From Carallia brachiata (taxonomy: Eukaryota; Streptophyta; Magnoliopsida; Malpighiales; Rhizophoraceae): DNA of 64,000 bases. Both the position numbers and the translations under genes were made by a program. The notes beneath the pieces are model-generated. The model was not told the DNA's origin and made no database searches. It saw only the letters and a program-made list of their open reading frames with translations. Position 1 is the first letter of the stretch; every line of letters begins with the position of its first letter. Shown one piece after another: positions 25,601 through 37,101 of the stretch. The DNA lies in NCBI GenBank assembly GCA_021464245.1, contig JADCRB010000040.1:8032575-8096574 (forward strand). The letters are read 5' to 3'.

Positions 25601-26705
25601 CCATGTGATGGTCCTGGGTGTTGCAGTCATGGCAATGTGCATATACCTGTTGATGGTGGTATTACTTTATCTTCGTATTAAAAGCTATGTCCGTGTACCT
25701 GTTAGTTTGGGATGTTTTTTGCTCAATCCTATGAGTTTCTGATGCAGGCTTTTGCTGTCATCGCCAGTTCTCCTCTTCGGGTTGATTTATCTTGTGTTTT
25801 GGACCATGTGATTTCAGAGTTGACTGCATTCCTGCGAAAGGTATCGAAGTTCATCTCACTGTCAGGTTGATGCCTTAAATATAGTTTGTGACCCAGGATT
25901 ATATGCGTTTGAAATCTGAACACTGCTTGCTCGTTATGGTTAATAGGCAAATCGCGCTTTAAGGCAGGCAACATTGGGGACATTAAATTCCCTACTTGTT
26001 GCTTATGGCGATCAAATTGGTTCATCAGCTTTTGAAGTTATTATTGTGGAACTTTCAACTTTGATAAGGTTTTCCATCTTGACTTTATTCTTTTTGTGGC
26101 TTTTTGAGGTTGGGATTGTTACTGGCTATGTGGTTATATCCTAAATGCTGATCGTCATGCTTTGGCATTATGTTAGTGATTCAGATTTGCACATGACGGC
26201 TCTTGCCCTAGAACTGTGCTGCACCTTGATGGCTGACAGGAGATCAAGCGCCAATATTGGTTTGGCTGTTAGAAACAAAGTTCTACCACAGGCACTAACA
26301 TTAATTAAAAGCTCACTTCTGCAGGGTCAAGCCCTTTTGGTAACCCGTTAGCGTCTACTGAAGATTAAATATCCTGGTTTAAATCGATGCTTTGTTCTGA
26401 GTCTATTTTGTTCGATATTGCAGGCTTCACAAAACTTTTTTGCAGCTTTAGTTTACTCTTTAAATACAAGTTTCGACAGTTTACTGGATTCCCTGCTTTC
26501 AAGTGCTAAACCTTCGCCTCAGTCTGGTGGTGTTGCAAAACAGGCTTTGTATTCAATAGCTCAATGCGTGGCTGTTCTTTGCCTTGCTGCTGGTGATCAG
26601 AAATGTTCATCTACGGTGAAAATGCTTACTGAGATTCTTAAAGATGACAGCAGTACTAATTCAGTAGGTCTCCTACCTAGTAAAATTTTGTACACTGATG
26701 GGCGG

Positions 26706-26741
<36 letters not shown>

Positions 26742-29700
26742 CCAATCTGTTTGTGTACGTGCATCACTAGAGTGTAGAGTGAATTTTTTTTTTCGCGTTT
26801 GCTTTTTAGGCTAAGCAGCACCTTGCCTTGCTGTGTTTGGGGGAGATTGGAAGAAGGAAAGATCTAAGCTCACATGCAAATATTGAAACCATTATTATTG
26901 AATCCTTTCAATCTCCTTTTGAAGAAATAAAGTCTGCCGCTTCTTATGCCCTTGGCAATATTGCTGTTGGTAATCTACCCAAGTATCTACCTTTTATTTT
27001 GGACCAGATCGATAATCAGCAGAAAAAACAGTATCTCTTGCTCCATTCACTCAAAGAGGTGAGATTTCTTGATACAGGAATCTTATATTTAAACTGATGC
27101 TATCTTTGTAAACAGTGCATCTGTTTGCATTCCTGACATCGCTTATCAATCAGGTTATAGTAAGACAATCTGTAGATAAAGCAGAGTTTCAGGATTCGAG
27201 TGTTGAGAAGATACTTAAATTGCTATTCAATCACTGTGAGAGTGAGGAAGAAGGTGTCCGAAATGTTGTAGCTGAGTGCCTGGGTAAAATTGCCCTTATT
27301 GAACCTTCAAAACTTGTTCCTGCTCTGAAGGTATTTGGCTTCAACCAGTGACTGGCGTTTTACAACCGTTGAAAATTCTTAGCGTGTATTTCACATCTTT
27401 TTTATTGTGTCCTGAATTTTCTTTAGGTGAGGACAACCAGTCCAACTGCATTCACCAGAGCAACAGTGGTGATTGCCATAAAATATTCTGTAGTTGAACG
27501 GCCAGAGAAGATAGATGAGATTATATATCCTGAGATTTCATCATTTCTTATGCTTATCAAGGATCATGACCGGGTAAAAAATTTTGATACTCTAATGCAC
27601 AAGCATTTTATATTATTTTATTTTTCTTTTGAATGTTGTGTATGGTGGGTTATTTGGTTTGAACCCAGTGGTGTCATTTCAATATGGTTTGCAGCATGTT
27701 AGACGTGCAGCTGTGTTGGCCTTAAGCACTTTTGCGCACAACAAGCCTAATCTTATAAAGGGACTTCTTCCGGAGCTACTGCCACTTCTCTATGATCAAA
27801 CAATTGTGAAGGTAAATTTGAAGACTTGGAGTTCCTTAGATGAAAATTTCATCTGATCTGGTATATATGTTGCCTCCTCAATGCTCTATGGTTACTTGCC
27901 TTCTAGTTCACTTTAATGTACTGCCATGTACCTTGCCTTTGATGTTTTGCCACATTATTATGATTTTAGCATTATTTGAAATTTTTGTGGTCAAGATCTG
28001 CCTATATTAACAATGTGTTGGAGCTCTTGTTTGTTTTTCATTCGTCATGCTTCATCTATAACTTGTCATATGTCCTGGTGTTCTTTTGCTTCCTGATGTT
28101 AGCTGGATTATATAATTTTTATTTTTTAAGTGCGTTTTATTTGGGTTGTTGAATTTCTATATAATGGTTAATGGTTTAAAAACTGCCTATTTTAAGCTAC
28201 TTCTATTCTACTGCATCCTGTTAACTGAATCATCTTCTAATCTTCATAATGGTCTTTTGCGCTGAGATTAAGATATATGGACGATGAACTTTGGTAACAA
28301 ATTAAGGATAAAATATGGAATACTTTGATTGAGGAAACCACATTAGTTAAATGCATTGACCACTTCCTTTCTCACCTTTACATTACATCATTGTTAGTTT
28401 TGTTATATGTATAGAAAGTTGCCATGGTGAACAGAATTTCAGGAAATGCGCTGTGGTGTGATTATCTCTAGTATTTCGACAATTGTTATATCTTCTGTTA
28501 TTTTCCTTGTCTCTTACTGTTTTGGCTCGTTGTCTTCTTTATGTATTCAACTATCTAGCTCATAGTGGGTGTCTATTGAAGTTTGTGGAACTTGTTCTTC
28601 TTGTTAATGTGTCTGTTTTTTCGTGATAATGTTGGTGTTTCTTTCTACGTTAGATATAGTTTTACGTGCATGTGATCCTGTGTCCATTTTTTCTGATTTA
28701 AATGCCTGGTTGCTGCAGCAAGAGTTAATACGAACAGTTGATCTTGGGCCTTTCAAGCATATTGTAGATGATGGACTTGAATTGAGGAAAGCAGCTTTTG
28801 AATGTGTTGACACATTACTGGACGATTGTCTTGATCAAGTGAACCCATCATCATTCATTGTTCCTTACCTCAAATCTGGCCTGGAAGGTAAGTGGTAAAT
28901 TTCATTATCCTGAACCCCAACTGTGGGTTTTGTTTACAAATTTTTGTTGCCATTTTTTTCACCTTCACATGGGGAAGGTGATGTATTTCTTAGTTCCTTT
29001 TCCCCCCTTTTTCTTTGATTTATTTTTCAACTAGAAATCGGATTCACTGAGTTTTATTTATCCATTTGGATAATTGAGGACGTCTGTTCTCGTTTGCACC
29101 CTTTTTTTTTTCAATACTTTTATTTTGCATTTGAGATCTGTTTCGTTGAAGTGATTATGCTGTGAAGTGATTATCCTTGTGAATGTTTATTTTCCTATTT
29201 TCCCGCCATTGATCCTTCAAGAGGTGCTTTTAGTTTATTTTTATTCATTATAACTTGTGGTTAAATCTGGCAGAGTATTCTAGGTTCAGTTGACCAAAGT
29301 GAAAAATACTCCCCTCTGGAGCAGAGTTTTGTTCAGTCTCAGTTTGGAACCAAAAAGTCCACGGCATATGTATAACCATTCAGTCATATTTTGTTTTGGT
29401 TGTTGACCAAATCTAACACGCAATACAACAACAATAACAAAGTCTTAAACTCAAATTTAATTGGGGTCAGCTTTGTGAATCCTTTCTTGTCATTCCGTTC
29501 TATTATGCATTAAATTAGGTGTGAGACCTAATTTTTCTAGCATGCAAGGCCCGAATGGTAAGAGCCTAGGATCAATGAATCTTTAAATAGGTAGTAACAC
29601 CGCTTGCCATCTGCAGCCTATGGTGTAGTTTGGACCATTTTGAGCTCAAGGCCACCCCAGATATTACGTGGACTTTAAATCTGGAATTGATTCACAATTT

Positions 29701-30929
29701 GGACATTGAAGAGGGTGCTCTCTAGGACTGTATAAACATAACTTCGCCATGTATCTGTTATCTTATACCCTGGCCTTTGTGTCTGTTCTGTATTGGGCTA
29801 GACGTTCAATATGGAATTGAAAGTTTCAGAAGATTATCACATGAGTGCATGTGGGTTGCTGCGATACTTTGGTTTGGGAAAATATTGGGATCCAAAGCCA
29901 ACCGTTAACTATCAGTTTGAGACTTTTTGCAATCCATGCAAACAAAATTAACTTGTTTCTGTGATCAGACAGTAAGTTTGGATTGATGCTATCTTGATGT
30001 TTTTGATTGGTCTTAAAGGCTGGTACTCATGCTTGTACAAAAGTTTAGATCTTTGATATAGTAACATTATTGTGGACAATCAAGAGGGTACATCATGGTA
30101 CTTGTTGACTTTGATAACTGTCAGATGCTAACTGTCTGGTTTTCTGTATGTTCCAGATCATTATGATGTTAAAATGCCCTGTCATCTTATCCTATCAAAA
30201 CTTGCAGATAAATGTCCATCTGCTGTATTGGCAGGTCAGTAAATTAGGTTTGCCTCCTGAAAACTCTCTCTGTTTTGGATTTTCTGACTTTTGTTCATTG
30301 TAACCTATAGTGTTGGACTCGTTAGTGGAACCTCTCCAAAAAACTATAAATTTTAAGCTGAAGCAAGATGCTGTCAAGCAAGAAGTTGATCGCAATGAAG
30401 ACATGATTCGCAGTGCTCTTCGAGCAATTGCGGCCTTGAATCACATAAGGTTTGGCTTCTATACTCTGTAATGGAACTATACTCTGCAAAATTATATCAT
30501 TTTTTTGGGGTTTGACTGAAACGACAATATTGTTGTATGTTGAATACGGACAACACACAGATACACAAAAAGTAGCTCACCTGTCCACACTTTCAGTGGT
30601 AGTGACGCTGAGTTATGAGCTTTAGAGGTTCCAGGTTCAATGTCATAGTGGCTTCATATTACATATCAACCTTTAGGCCTCCACTGTACCCCTCCCCCAA
30701 AGAAGAAACTGAAACAGAAGGCAGCTCACTTGTGATGGAGAACTGTAGAAACATGAAGAATGTCATGCCATGCAATTATTGTCTGAAAAAAAAGTCATCT
30801 GATTTCTAATCACTCTTTTCTTAACTTTTTAGTGGAGTGGATTGCAGTCACAAATTCAAAAACCTTATGAATGAGATTTCAAAGTCGCCAGCACTTTGGG
30901 ACAAATATTATTCCATCCGGAACGAGTGA
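19672..30929 (+). CDS. CAND1: CAND1, cullin-associated NEDD8-dissociated protein 1
   Basis: Exchange factor that binds unneddylated cullin-RBX1 and lets cullin-RING ubiquitin ligases swap substrate-receptor modules; in plants it affects auxin and light responses. Coding exons: 19672-19707, 19841-20010, 20308-20518, 20600-20765, 21283-21412, 21678-21792, 21897-22054, 22142-22265, 22556-22606, 22675-22757, 23693-23777, 23856-23957, 24066-24164, 25067-25177, 25262-25345, 25440-25580, 25748-25840, 25947-26068, 26177-26339, 26424-26663, 26810-27058, 27154-27330, 27427-27573, 27695-27811, 28719-28887, 30157-30234, 30311-30449, 30833-30929. They total 3657 bases, 1218 residues, essentially the family length. 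The protein starts [20 protein letters not shown], is built of HEAT repeats, has an acidic loop ([11 protein letters not shown]) before [18 protein letters not shown], and ends [14 protein letters not shown]. All introns are GT-AG except the one after exon 10, which appears to be GC-AG. The gene looks intact. Confidence 0.97.
26709..26739. repeat. (CT)n microsatellite in CAND1 intron 20
   Basis: About 15 CT units lie inside the 146-base intron between exons ending 26663 and starting 26810. It makes the intron strongly pyrimidine-rich and is likely to vary in length between individuals. Confidence 0.9.
29415..29510 (-). mobile_element. SINE-like fragment (Au-SINE type 3' part) in CAND1 intron 25
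   Basis: The segment with ACAACAACAATAACAAAG, then AATTGGGGTCAGC, then TTTGTGAATCC is the reverse complement of the widespread plant SINE 3' region (GGATTCA..AGCCGACCCCA..TTTGTTGTTGTTG). Only this part is recognisable; the tRNA-like promoter half was not identified. The host intron is 1269 bases, the largest in the gene. Confidence 0.5.
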
Positions 30930-31620
30930 TAGGCATGCGCCTGGCAGCTGAGTTGTATCGTTAGCACCAAATTGGAGAGAAGAAACTGTTTGTTTGATGT
31001 CTGCCACGCAAGCTCTTCTTGGGTGGAAAAAAAAAAAATCAAAGCAAAGCCAAGGCTTATTACCCCCAGTTAAAGATCTATAATCTGGAGGTAATCTGGT
31101 GAAAATTTCTGGTAGAGAAATGTTATAAGAAAGGACCACATGACCTGTGCTTCCATGGCTGTAATGTTGGCGTAGATTTTATGTACATTGCCAAACGCCT
31201 CACCCTCTTTTTGGCCTCATGGTGTCGTCACTCATCACCAAATTTTAGATGCACAGTCCAAATGTATTTTTCTTCACATCTGATGTGAGGCAAAAGATAG
31301 GTTGGCTCTATTGTAGACTTGGTTATTGGTTAGATGATATAATTGACAGAATTGGGATGCAATTTTTGGGTTTCAGGCTTGATTTTCTCATTGCAGTTGC
31401 TCATGTGGAAGACCTGGTTTTCATTCAACTTTTAGCTTTTCTTGATGGCATTGGCATGTATCATTTGGGAATTGATACCAACGCGTGGTTTTTAGCTTAT
31501 ATATGGTCAAACCATTGCTTTTGGCTACCTTAGGCAACGGTTTTGTGCGCACAAAGTCAAAATCTGCGTGTGAATATTAATATCATTTGTCCCGAAACAA
31601 AATGTTTTCATCGTCAGGTT
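30930..31620 (+). other. CAND1 3' untranslated region and downstream flank
   Basis: Sequence following the TGA of CAND1. A 94-codon plus-strand frame at 31249-31533 has no recognisable domain. No clear canonical poly(A) signal could be singled out. The flank ends where truncated copia pol begins near 31.62 kb. Confidence 0.4.
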
Positions 31621-31669
31621 TTATTTTGGCTATTCATGAAACGAACTGGAGTATACCTCTACTTTTTGT

Positions 31670-34600
31670 AAAAAAAAGTAGTATTTACTTTACCTTTCAT
31701 AAAATTTTGATCAATCAAGAAAGTAATGTACTTCTCCTATTAAGCTCCACAAGTTTATTTTAATTCATACGAGGCCTTTGAAAACTTAAACACATGATTC
31801 AACCAAATATACTTTTTCATTGATGTAGTCGTTGAGCAATGTGCTCTGCACGTCTATTTGATAGAACTTAAAATGTATATACGATGTAAAAGTAACAAAC
31901 ATCGTAATGGCCTTCAATGCAGCGACAGAGCCAAAAGTCTCGTCATAATCTAGGTTATCTTCTTGGCTGTAACTTTTGGCAACAAACCTTATCTTATTTC
32001 TCCAATTTGGTCACTTTCATTTAATTTATTCTTAAAAACCAACTTAACACATGATATAGGTCTAGGTACTAATGTTCGCACTTTGATGTTCTCAAATTGG
32101 TTGAGTTCCTCCTTTGTTGCCTTTACCCATGATTGGTTAGCCATGACTTCTTCTACATGCTTAGGTTCTAACTGTGACACAAGTGTTAATAAAGTGCTTG
32201 TATTTTTAGATGCAGAACGAGTTTGCATTGGTTCAAAAATATTACCAATGATTTTTTGTTGAAAGATCCTTGCATCATGGTTCCTTTTCTTGGAACTCTA
32301 GCAATGATGTTCTCTATACTACATTGTGAAAAACTTGATTCAATCACTTTAGGTTGACCTATCTGATAATCAGGTCAACCTGTCATATCACTAAGTTGAC
32401 CTATTTGTTTCTATGCTTAATCTCCTAGACTGTGCGATTGACCAACTATACTGTCCGATCAACCAAAAGAGTTGTTAAATTGACCTAAAGCTCCAAACTG
32501 CTCATTTAACTGTTCTTTCTCTTTTACTCCACTTACACCTACAAGAACATCAACCTCTTCCAGGACTTTCTATAACTCATAGGGAGTCTTTTTAGGATGG
32601 CATGAATGAAGACTCAGTTTGTAACAAAGCAAGTTATGTGAACTACTTCTTCCCAAAAGTGTTGAGGCAAGTTTGTACTCATTAAGCATAATACTTGTCA
32701 TCTCTTGAAGGGATCAATTTTTCATTTCAACCACTCCATTTTGTTATAAAGTCCTTGGAGCTAAAAAGTTATGGGAGATGCCATGTATGGTACAAAAGAT
32801 GTTGAAACCTTCATTTTCAAACTCACAACCATGATCACTTCTTATTGAAGTCGCATTATAACCTTTCTCATTTTGGACCTGCTTGCACAAAATTTCAAAA
32901 TCTTTCAAGCATTCATTTTGATGAGTTAAAAAAGTTAATTAAGTGAATCTACTAAAGTGATTAACAACAACATATACATATGACTTAGTACCAAGTGATG
33001 ATACTCTCATAGGTCTAAACAAATCCATATGCAATGGTTGCAAATGTTTAGTAGTAGATATTACCTTTTTGCTCTTAAAAAAGATCTTACTTTGCTTACC
33101 CTTTTGGCATGCACCACAGACTTTGTTCTTATTAAACTTGAAGTTCGAAAAACCATTAATAAGGTTGTGTTGGCTGTGTTCAGATAGTTGCTTCACATTT
33201 GCATGACCTAACATTTTATGCCAAATTCATGGTTGACCACTAAAAGTAGATAAACACTTTGACATCTTAAATAACCAAAGAGTGAATCAATAGTATAGAT
33301 ATTATTCAGTCGGTTAGTAACAAATAAGGTATCATTAGTTTTTAAATCACTCACTTGACATGAATTTTTACCAAAAGACGCCTTATAGTTATTGTCACAA
33401 AGTTGACTAATGCTCAAATTATACTTAAAACTTTCAAACAAAGGAAACCTTATCAATAGTAGGAAAGTTGCCTTTACCAATCTTCTCAATTCCAACAACC
33501 TTAGTTTTAGAATTGTCACCAAAATTTACCTTTCAACCATCTATCTTTTGTAAGGAAATGAAGTACTCAAGATTTTCATTCATGTCTCTAAAACATCCAT
33601 TATCTAAGAACCATTGATTTTTCCTTGACTGGTTCTTCAAGTTGACCCACAAGTAATTCATTTAGCCTTAAGTACCCAAGAGTATTGAGTCCTTGAGGGT
33701 TAGTCTTTGGTACTACTAACACTATCATGAGAAAGTGTATTGTGTTTAAGACTTTTCATTAAGAAACATGAATATTGAATATACATATAGTCTCTATAAA
33801 AATAACATCTAACGTAACTTCTAGAATGATATGCATGACATGGTATGGTTGACCTAGATACTTATTATGAGTATATTGCGGTCGACCTGTGAGTCTATTC
33901 TGTGTATGCTGAGGTTGACTTGTGAATCTGTTCTGTGTATACTACGGTCAACCTATGAATTTGTTCTGTTTGTGCATTAGTTGACCAGGGTGTTTATTTT
34001 GAGCATACTGTGATTGACCACATGATCTGCTATGAGAGTATGCATACTTATGTGATAGTTTTGCATATTTTCTAGAGTACATGGATGCATATCTAGGAGA
34101 AACTTTCTTATATAAATGATGTGATGGTATAACAACATACTTGTGTGGCTGACCATATTGCTGGATAGGTTAACCAGTGCTTTTAGATGTGAGTGCATGA
34201 TCATACTTATGCACACTGTTCATGAATGATTGTGCTTGTGTAAGAGTATTGGTTGTCTTGCCTAGAGAAGGGTTAGAGTGATATCCAAACCACTCATCTT
34301 ACTTGGAGGTCTTTGGGGCTCAAGTATAGTGTCAAGTTTCTTTTTGCTTTTAGCAAATTTAGAGAGTGATTCTTGAAATTTAGAAACGTCTTTCTTAATA
34401 TAAATATTTTCATCTAAGAACTTCTCAAGTCGCTCTTTATTGTGGACATTTTTCAACTCACAATTTCTATTGGTGAGAAACTTGATCTCTTCTTTCAAGT
34501 AATCTCTTGCTTGCATCATAAAAGCAAGTTCAACACGAAAGACTTCATTCTCAACATGAAGTTTCTTATCATCATGTTTCATAGAAGAAATCACATCATG

Positions 34601-35763
34601 AAGTTTAGCATTATGAGCATAAAATCCTTATTTAAGGCAACCATGCTTTTGAGCTTTTCTTCTATAATTGTCATAGTATCACACAATTCATCTATATAAG
34701 ATTGATGATAAGAAGCATTGAAACTAGATGATATCTTCTCATTATGAGCTATAAAGACAAGATTGACTCCAAGATCATCAGGATCACTCTTAGAATTACT
34801 TAAGTCATCCCAAGTTGCTTTCAAGTTTCTCATTGGTGCTTTCTTGTCCTTCTTTTTGTTGGAAGGGCAGTTTGCGGTTGTGTGACCCGATTTGTTACAA
34901 TTGCAATAAATGACTTCTTGTTTTTCTTTAACGAACTTGTATGATTGTTTGCCAAACTGCTTCTTCTTCTTTGTTATTTTTGTGGTTTTTTTTTAGTGTC
35001 ATAGTTAGCTCTTCATCATCTTTATGAATAAAGCCATCATCCTCTTCTTCATTGATGTTTTTTGAAGCGATGGATGATTTGAAAGTTACACTCTTCTTCT
35101 TATCGGTGACCCTTTTTTATTGCTTATTACATATATCAAGAGAGAACCAATACATTGATTCATAGTGAGTGTATTAAGGTCTTTGGCTTTTTCAATCATA
35201 ATCATTTTGCCTTTCCATAATTTAGGCAAGGACCAGATGATTTTCTTCATGAGCTCATGTTCATCAATCTGCTTCCCAAGGTTCCTCAGTAAATTTGTAA
35301 TATTGATAAACCTATTATATGTGTCTGAAACGGTTCATCACTTGACATCTCGAACAACTTATACTCATGCATGAGAAGGCCAATCTTTGACTCCTTAACT
35401 TGTGATGTTTCTTCTTGTAGAACTATAAGCATATCCCACATTTCATTGGTGTTTTTGCATGATGATACTTAGCTGTATTCGTAACCTGTCAAAGTATATT
35501 GGAATATATATTTTGCTTCGAAGTTGAGGGTTAGGAGTCTCTTTTGGTCAGCAATGATATTGGTCACAGTTTTGTCACTAGAATTAGTTTCGAGTGTGAT
35601 TTGAATTGTGATAGGTCCTTTTTCAATAACCTCCCAAAGCTCATAATTGATGGTTTATATGTATTTAATCATCTTTTCTTTCTATATACCAAAATAGCTT
35701 ACATCAAAGATGAGTGGTCTCAAGATATTTTCTCCCTCAGTATGACAAGTTTGGGCAGCCATG
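31670..35763 (-). pseudogene. Copia gag-pol polyprotein, degraded and truncated
   Basis: The reading starts at an ATG at 35763-35761 (MAAQTCHTEGENILRPLIFD). Later gag has a zinc-knuckle-like CNKSGHTTANC, in which the first Cys is shifted by one place from the usual C-x2-C spacing. The gag pre-integrase region has MLGHANVKQLSEHSQHN and VCGACQKGKQSK, followed by the integrase start PLHMDLFRPMRVSSLGTKSY. The RT part includes ANQSWVKATKEELNQFE, YDETFGSVAALKAI and NFMKGKVNTTFF near 31690. Stops and frameshifts are frequent, so it is dead. Confidence 0.85.
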
Positions 35764-35803
35764 GGTCTTTCTAGGATGTTAGGCCTTTTGAAAAGAGACT
35801 AAA

Positions 35804-35814
35804 CTCTGATACCA
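35804..35814 (-). other. Primer-binding site, initiator tRNA-Met type
   Basis: The minus strand reads TGGTATCAGAG, the standard plant copia primer-binding site complementary to the 3' end of initiator methionyl tRNA. It is separated from the LTR edge (35817) by two bases, which is the expected place. Confidence 0.9.
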
Positions 35815-35816
35815 AT

Positions 35817-36644
35817 TGTTGGTCTCGATATAGCCCAAGAGGGAGGTAAATTGGGTGTTTTTCGATTTCATTCACTCATAGTTCACTCAACTCAACTCCA
35901 AACAATTAGTCGCAATAACAATTGATAATCAAAGATAAAAAGCAATGCAAATGCAACTAAAGTAAATAAAAGATAGGGAGAGAAAAGACAACACAACGAT
36001 TTATAGTGGTTTAACTCTAACTAAGAATCTACGTCCACTCCTCAAGGACCATTCCTTAAAAGTTCAATCAACTAACTCTTTCTACTTTTGGTTGGTGTTA
36101 CAATTATTGAACACACAATCAATAAGCATCTACGAAACTTTTGATCTCAAGAAAACTCTTGTTATTTTTCTCTTTCACTGGAGCTCAAGCTCTAACTCCC
36201 TTTCTATTTCGTTTTCACATACCCTTGCAAGATTTTCCCTAAAATATTCAATCTTAAAGTCACGCCTAAAAAGGAGGTTTTCTGCACCTTTACAGATGGC
36301 TAGGTCACAAATAACTGTTGAACCTTAATTGTTTTCCAAAACAAGTAGATCTTTATTGCTGGTCAATATTTCAATATTCAATCTTAATTTCCTTGTGGCT
36401 AGCTACATGTGTTTGTAAACAAAGAGACTATATATTGGCCAAAGCTTTGGACTCCACAAAAAAGGACATAGCTCTGGACGTGGGTCTTGAATAACACTTT
36501 TTTTTAAAATTTTTTTTAAAGGAGGATGCAGAAATCATAAAAGAAGTACCTAGAGAAAAAATGCAAAAAAATTTAAAATATTTTAGCATAAAACCAAAAT
36601 AATTAACAATAACAGCAACAAAAATTGTCAATGCTAGCCCAACA
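35817..36644 (-). repeat. Copia LTR, 828 bp
   Basis: The segment starts TGTTGG next to the primer-binding site and ends CCAACA, giving the expected TG...CA ends with a 6-base terminal inverted repeat. It serves as the 5' LTR of the minus-strand element. Because the opposite end is truncated, neither the target duplication nor LTR-LTR divergence can be read. Confidence 0.82.
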
Positions 36645-37096
36645 ATTTTAGGAAGTGCCTAGATTCCACTCTCTTCTGAAGCAACACAAGCCAGCGTGCA
36701 ACAGATAATTCTAAAGAGAGACCCGCTTATAAAATAACCGTGACTACAATACTACAAGAAAGATGAAGAAGAGAGCAAAGTTCAAAATTATTTTCTTAAA
36801 ACAAGGATAGAAAAACCCATAAAACAAGAGTAAAGATGTGTATATCAAACAACAAGCAGAGAAAGAGACGAGGAAGAGAGATCAGATCTAAACAAAAGAG
36901 CCATCAAAACACCAAATATGGACAAGAAATCAAAGATATAGCCATACCTTTGTTTATTTTTGGAGCTTTTGTTCTCTTCTTTGTTGGCCTTTTAGAGCTC
37001 TCTTCTTCTCTGCTTACCCCTTCCTCTTCCGATCTTTCCTTTTTTTTTTTTTTTTTGTTAATCCTTGCGCTACTTCTTTATCAAAAAGGACATCAG

Positions 37097-37101
37097 CTCG
37101 T
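37097..37101. repeat. Target site duplication CTCGT (left)
   Basis: CTCGT directly before TGATG at the left end of the solo LTR, repeated at 38780-38784 on the right. Confidence 0.85.

Larger units (their letters stand above)
31620..36644 (-). mobile_element. Ty1/copia retrotransposon, 3'-truncated, one LTR
   Basis: On the minus strand this reads LTR, primer-binding site, gag, integrase and part of reverse transcriptase, then stops near 31.62 kb inside RT. RNase H and the 3' LTR are absent. The order integrase before RT is the copia layout. No second LTR copy is present on the left, so the element lost its 3' half or was never completed there. It lies between CAND1 and the SPF30 gene. Confidence 0.88.

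Noticed and set aside
31249..31533. 94-codon frame downstream of CAND1
   Set aside because: Hydrophobic, no recognised family, and lies in the likely 3' untranslated region or flank.
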